Assembly (NCBI GenBank): GCA_003427395.1
Contig: BFEA01000032.1
Coordinates: 486,944-529,263, forward strand
Length of the DNA: 42,320 nt
Origin: Chara braunii
Taxonomy: Eukaryota; Streptophyta; Charophyceae; Charales; Characeae
Direction: 5' to 3'
Shown here: piece by piece, positions 41,219 to 42,320 of the stretch
How the letters are laid out: each line of letters opens with the position of its first letter
Numbering within the stretch: position 1 is the first letter of the stretch
Notes under the pieces: model-generated
The model's input: only the letters and a program-made list of their open reading frames with translations
What the model was told of the DNA's origin: nothing
Database searches by the model: none
Made by a program: the position numbers and the translations under genes

Positions 41219-42320
41219 GCACAACACAGAAAACGGTGGAATTTATGTGTTACATGTCAATTAAGGACATCCAGAAATTTTGTCTCGAACTGAAGAGTGT
41301 CAGAACGACATATTGAGGAGAGTTCCGAGGGAGTATATTCAACCGTGAAAAATGGACGAAAATTCACCGCGAAGAAGGGAGGAGCTCCAAAATTCGGAGA
41401 ATGACGAAGGTTGTGATATTGTGTTAAGTTGTAAAGTGTATGTAGCCATTGCCGAATTTTAGAGGCATCGAGATGCGGTGTACAAGAGACGAATAACGGG
41501 AGCGCGTGAACGGCAGCAACTCATGTCCCTAAATTACACTAGAAGACGGTTATCTAGTTATAAATGGCGAAAATGAGGAGACATGAGAAAAGTGAATACC
41601 AAATTCACGGATGGTGCACAGGATGATAAATTGAAAGGTTGAATGATGATAAATATAATGAAATTGAAATATATGTTGAAACATATTTGATATGTTATTC
41701 GTAATGTATGTTGATATACAGTCGTATATTATTAATAGCATGAATATATAAATGTGTAATTGGTGCAATAGTCTATTTTTGGCGTGTGACTTAATAATAT
41801 TATTCGGCAATATAAAATACAAACTTATAAAACATATAATAAAACTATATGTTTTCATGGAAGATGATATGAAACTTGGATGAAGGACGAGGATAATTTT
41901 CTTACAACCTGGATGTATAATAATAGGTTACGGATTTGGCAAAATATGAAACTTGGATGAAGGACGAGGATGCATTTTGTATGATTTGCTGGAACATTGT
42001 TATTTTTTTTTGCAATTAGAAAGAATGATAAACGATGAATAGAATTTTCTTGCAATTGTAGCGTACATTCAAAGTAAGATTACAAATTATCATTTTTGCG
42101 CGTGGAACAAGTGTGAGAAATGTAGTTAATACAAACATTCGTTTGTAATGTTGTCGTGTGTCCTTGTTGCAGGAATCGTTCGGCAGTGTAAATAAGTCAT
42201 GAGACCCTCTTTGTGCGTTGACCCTGGTGTCCTATACGTCTAAGTTTAGATTGGTGCACATGATGTACGTTGACCTTTTTAAGATGATAAGTCCAGTGTT
42301 TTAGAGAGAGAGAGAGAGAG
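41219..42320. other. AT-rich flank, no gene
   Basis: No gene recognised. A 28-bp direct repeat occurs at 41867-41894 and 41944-41971 (ATATGAAACTTGGATGAAGG core). It ends in (GA)n at 42303-42320. Proposed sequence beyond the element's right end. Confidence 0.5.

Overview
The window looks like repetitive nuclear DNA of a green-lineage (streptophyte-like) eukaryote. Three things point there. A fragment of plant-type mitochondrial small-subunit rRNA and a mitochondrial-type tRNA-Cys are embedded in it. A retroelement primer-binding site matches the 3' end of plant tRNA-Asp. Splice-site-like signals, microsatellites and decayed retroelement genes replace any compact gene layout. A stonewort-type alga would fit, but that is inference. 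I see no intact host gene.

Layout. (1) 1-8.3 kb is an array of diverged modules separated by (ATT)n and (GA)n microsatellites, with a hAT-like MITE at 2417-2731. (2) 8.3-10.9 kb is non-coding and holds a 5-copy hairpin repeat array. (3) 10913-11690 is the 3' end of an LTR, with a TATA box, followed 2 bp later by a tRNA-Asp-type primer-binding site. (4) 11.9-25.1 kb is the decayed internal region of a Ty3/gypsy element: a short RG/proline-rich ORF, two tandem paralogous ORFs of unknown family, gag, protease, RT, RNase H, integrase interrupted by about 1.36 kb of mitochondrial-type DNA, and a second Gag-like coiled-coil/zinc-knuckle ORF. Four short intron-like segments separate these ORFs. (5) 25.1-27.3 kb is non-coding with a polypurine tract. 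(6) 27.3-32.86 kb repeats 1-6.5 kb at roughly 95% or better by eye. (7) 32.9-40.5 kb holds GC-rich modules, hairpin arrays and tandem repeats. (8) 40479-41218 repeats the LTR end at 10913-11690 and stops in CA. (9) The last 1.1 kb is AT-rich flank.

The simplest reading that joins these pieces is one very large Ty3/gypsy-like element filling most of the window. Its LTRs would be exceptionally long (5' LTR at least 11.7 kb, truncated by the window start; 3' LTR about 14 kb). The ends of the two LTRs are similar, but their middles are strongly diverged. This is a hypothesis: the 5' boundary lies outside the window and no target-site duplication can be tested here.

Assembly caution: two untrimmed 38-bp Nextera mate-pair junction adapters (32396-32433 and 35577-35614) and a small N gap flanked by an identical 97-bp duplication (35615-35831) are present. 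Joins in 32.3-35.9 kb may be artificial.
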